From Setophaga petechia (taxonomy: Eukaryota; Chordata; Aves; Passeriformes; Parulidae), in assembly GCA_024362935.1 (NCBI GenBank), contig JANCRA010000019.1:6878501-6942500 (forward strand): a DNA stretch of 64,000 bases, read 5' to 3'. Of this stretch, positions 60,561 through 64,000 are shown one piece after another; positions within the stretch are counted from its first letter, which is position 1; the number at the start of each line of letters is the position of its first letter. Below the pieces are notes generated by a model. The model worked only from the letters and a program-made list of their open reading frames with translations, did not search any database and was not told the origin of the DNA. The translations under genes were made by a program, and so were the position numbers.

Positions 60561-63500
60561 TTCACCCTGTGTTGGTAAGCCTCTCGCTGGCATTTGATTG
60601 TAAAATTTTGTAGCTGAGCCAGAACCTCAGCTGAGAACCTTTAGATCCAAAGGGTCTCTTAAGAGAGGCTGTTATCAGTAACACTGCAATAGCTTAGGCA
60701 GGCTTAGGCAGCTCCCTGCTTAGCTTGATGATTTTTGCAGTGCCTCTCCTTAGCTATCAAACCAGCTTTCCAGTGCCACATGTGTGAATGCCTTCATGTC
60801 AAAGAAAAACAAACAAAAAAACATCCAATTATTTTTTTGCAAATGCGCAGTAAAAAAAAAAAAAGTTTTAATTGTAAATGCACAAGTTAATGTTTGATTT
60901 GGTAGGCTTTGATATAATCAGAATTGACTTAGGAAGGATTTAGGACACAGACAAGTCTGAAATGTAATCAGGACTTACATACCACCTGAAGTTACATGTG
61001 TGTGATCAAGCTTCAAATATTTTATACAAGCTATGTAAGGCATCCCTCTCTTAATCAAAGACTTCACCTTTTGTACCTCTAAAATCTAAAATCTTTTTGA
61101 AGATCTGAATTTTAGACTTGTTTCACCTTCAGGATACTACCTATGTTTTGTAGCAGCAATGGGCTTTCTATAATGATAAGAAATAAATGATTTTGTAATC
61201 TTTGTTGATAAAACATTGTCTGGCTGTTTTTTCTAATATGTTTAATGTATATTTACTCACACTATTCTGTGAAATTAGGATAGTTGGCTGACATCTGCAA
61301 CTGATGAGATCCCAGTTGTTACTTTGACACAAGAAGAAATAATAAATGCTTATATTTGGCCTTGGTAGGTAAAACAACTTTTAAATATAATTTTTATTTA
61401 CTTACGTCATCAAAAGGACAACAATTGTAAGGAGTGGATGTGGTTAGTCTGAGCAACAGAACACTCAAACTCTTCTTTTTTTTTTTTCTGCTCACACTCC
61501 TACCACATTCACTGGAATGGATTTGAAATTGTATCCCCAGAGCCCACAGTTCACTTACTTGGTATCAGTATTCATTACACTGAATCACTTCCTTGTGATC
61601 TATTATGTGATTTGTTTCATTATTATGTGTTTCATTAATAGTTTGTAATACTAGCTCCCTTTGATGTCATCTCTGATTTATCAAGTGTAAATAATGCCTT
61701 CCTAATCTGTTTTTCTTTACTAAGAGTGGATACCCTTCTTCTGCAGCTGCAGTCCAAACTTGAAAACTATTTTCTCTACTTACACAGCGTCCAAGTCAGG
61801 TTTTGGATTTGCTTCCCTGGATCCAGAGCCCTGTACACAACTCTCTAACCCTTTCAATAATGGGACCAGCACTGCAGAGGGCTTCATTTCAAGAGCATCA
61901 TGGGTGCTTACAGCACACAATACCAGGGCATTACACTTTGATAAGAAAATGTGAAATACCATATAACACCCACAAGCTCAGGTCTTGCTTGGAAGATATG
62001 CCAGTTAGCACATTTAGCTTGTGAGCAGTGCCAAATCCCAAACATGCTTCTTCCACATGATGTGTGCTGTGTTTGGCACAGAAGTCACTTAATCTCTGTC
62101 CCTTGCCAGTGGGATAATTTTTTGAAAAAATTGCTGGCCAAAGAAAGGGAGATTACAAAGGTTCCTCCTCGTGTGCTCTCTGCTGTTCCTCCACAGCAAG
62201 GATGCTGCCCTGCTTTTTTCCTCCCAACACCCTGCCCTGCCTATGGAGAGCCCGGGCAGATACTGACACTGCTGATGCTTCCATGGGGAACAGAGATGTA
62301 GCATGGAAAAGAGACTGATTGGCTCAAAAAATAATCCAGGAATTTGACACACAGAGGAGTCTTGGAAGGAGCAGTGAGGTAACTCAATCAGCAGAGCAGG
62401 CAAGGCTGTACGGGAGAGAAGGGTTTCACTTCTACTGCCTCCCTCTTTCTGTTGCAACCCGACTAAAGATCTGTGAAAGAAGGCAGGCTAGAAGATTTTG
62501 GTGCTATTTTTATTAAACATTTGATTATGCACTGCAGACAAAGACTGAAGTTGGGTGCTAAAATATTTATCCTGTAGACAATATCACAGACTCTTAGAAT
62601 TGAGTCTGAAAATGTCCATTACAGTCCAGTTAACTCCATCTTTTTTTCTCATCCACCTCTCCTGATGTGCTGTTATATGTCTATTATTAGGTTGATCTAG
62701 ATGATACATTTCTGCCCTTTTAAGCCCTTAAGTGTCTCAGTTTCTGTTGCTGCTGATGTTAAGGGTTTGAAAAAAATATAATCATGTTCTGACTGGCTCA
62801 CTGGACCATTTAATATTTTCCCAGCAACTCCAAGTACTGTTTTTCTGAAACTCATCATACATAAGAGAGGATTCCTTGCTTTTAAGTACATATGAGCAGT
62901 TGTATTACATCTATCCATCCTGTAGTTTGTCAGTTGTGGAAATGGCATAAGAGTAAGAAAAAAAGAAGAACCAAATGCTCCTTTGAGTTCCTTTAGACAT
63001 CTTGGATGAATGTCATCTAGTCCTTCATTGTTAGTATTTATAAATGTCTTTGCAAATATAAACAACCTCTGCTCACATATCAGTCTGAAATGGTTCTTTG
63101 CACTTCTCCATGAAGAAGGGCAGTAGACTGGAAAAGTTAATAAAATCCTCTGTTCTTAGCAGTGCAAAGTAGTGTCATAACTTCCTGTGCTGTGGCTAAA
63201 CTCTTTTCTTTTGCTTTGCTGAAATTAATTTTAAACAGTGAATCAAGAAAAGGAAAGAAAATGGGACTTTTAATTTTCTTTTCAAATTTTTGAATATTCT
63301 TAATTACATCTTACAGTGTCAGAAGGCATGTTAATGTTTCCTTAGGCATTCTAGAAATGCTTTTCCCATTTATCATAAAATATAGTGTGCATGGTATTTG
63401 GTTTTTTTTGCATGCACAATAGCTGCAAAAGAGTTGTCAGCATTGTAAAAGATTGCAAGCTTACTTCCTTACTGTCTTCCTATATCTGTCTTCTACTATA

Positions 63501-63722
63501 ATTCCTTATATATTTATGTCTATCTTTGACATAAATAAATACAAGCTATGAAGCAACTTGAAAGGTGACTGACATCCATTTCTAAATAATAAATGTAAAT
63601 TTAAGAAATCCTGAGTAAAATCTTAAAAAAATCCCAAGAAATAATTTCTTCTTTCATAGGTAATTTAAAAATCCATATGCTATCTTCAAAGCATGGCTAT
63701 TCTCTGTTTGCTTAAACCTGGA
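60561..63722. other. non-coding 3' flank
   Basis: AT-rich, with a somewhat GC-richer part at about 61990-62480. Open frames at 61951-62301 and 62089-62457 overlap on opposite strands and resemble nothing known. A minus-strand frame at 62697-63065 contains LDDIHPRCLKELKG, faintly like the IHPRVLKEL stretch of CR1-type reverse transcriptases, so a very old LINE remnant near 62930-63060 is possible. No gene is called. Confidence 0.55.
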
Positions 63723-63763
<41 letters not shown>

Positions 63764-63806
63764 CCCATCTATCTATCCATCCATCCATCCATCCATCCAC
63801 CTATCT
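63723..63806. repeat. compound tetranucleotide microsatellite (ATCT)n-(ATCC)n
   Basis: Ten uninterrupted ATCT units at 63723-63762 are followed by an interrupted tract that shifts to CCAT/ATCC units and ends in ATCT at 63806. This pattern is typical of a length-variable locus. Confidence 0.97.
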
Positions 63807-64000
63807 GGAGTGTACAGTTGAATCTATGTTTCTAATGCTGAGACAAATGGAAATATAATAAAACAGACTACAGCCACAATTCACCATGAAATTAAAGTAT
63901 GGGACTAAAATGTGTTTGCCTAAACAATAAGGATATAATAATCATTCCCACTGCTCTGATTTATAGTCCTCCTTAATTTAAGTGTACACCTAAAAACCCC
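63807..64000. other. end of window, nothing recognised
   Basis: AT-rich sequence with no coding or repeat signal seen. Confidence 0.6.

Noticed and set aside
61951..62457. Overlapping 116- and 122-codon frames on opposite strands downstream of the gene
   Set aside because: They overlap each other, resemble no family, and show no splice or promoter context.
1..64000. A bacterial-style system, CRISPR array, tRNA or rRNA
   Set aside because: No such structure was seen. The window has the exon-intron and repeat make-up of a bird nuclear genome.

Overview
The window looks like vertebrate, and specifically avian, nuclear DNA. It is AT-rich and intron-dominated, with small exons at GT/AG splice sites. 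Its recognisable interspersed repeats are bird-type: two 5'-truncated CR1 LINEs and at least three solo LTRs of endogenous retroviruses. No tRNA, rRNA, CRISPR or prokaryotic operon structure was seen.

One gene accounts for essentially all the coding signal. It lies on the + strand, and 22 exons between 2850 and 60034 splice in one uninterrupted frame. The phases agree at every junction and the coding sum is 3,167 bases, or 1,054 residues plus a stop. The protein segment is the C-terminal part of a PLAT/LH2-repeat protein. About eight PLAT domains sit in tandem, joined by short linkers, and end in a TGA at 60032-60034. The first exon enters in phase 1, so the 5' part of the gene lies upstream of the window. 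The repeats resemble those of LOXHD1, but several are much more degenerate than expected for that strongly conserved protein. I therefore favour a LOXHD1-like paralogue, or a PLAT tail attached to another gene (a long RP1-type isoform is one possibility), and I give no symbol.

Layout: 1-2849 is upstream or intronic with nothing recognised. Exons 1-3 (2850-7502) encode PLAT 1. Exons 4-6 (7983-12491) encode a degenerate PLAT 2. Exons 7-8 (15063-19853) encode PLAT 3, with a CR1 in the intron before it. Exons 9-10 (25660-28538) encode a degenerate PLAT 4, with a 1.06 kb solo LTR in the preceding intron. Exons 11-12 (30144-43219) encode PLAT 5 and are split by a 12.7 kb intron holding a second CR1 and a second solo LTR. 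Exon 13 is a 60-bp linker. Exons 14-15 encode PLAT 6. Exons 16-18 and the start of 19 encode PLAT 7. The rest of 19 and exons 20-22 encode PLAT 8, with a third solo LTR in the intron before exon 21. From 60035 to 64000 there is a likely 3' UTR, then non-coding DNA with a compound tetranucleotide repeat near the end.

PLAT domains are beta-sandwich modules that bind lipids, membranes or protein partners. The family is known; what this particular protein binds cannot be read from the sequence. The exon pattern points to growth by tandem duplication, probably of a two-domain unit (one canonical and one degenerate PLAT).
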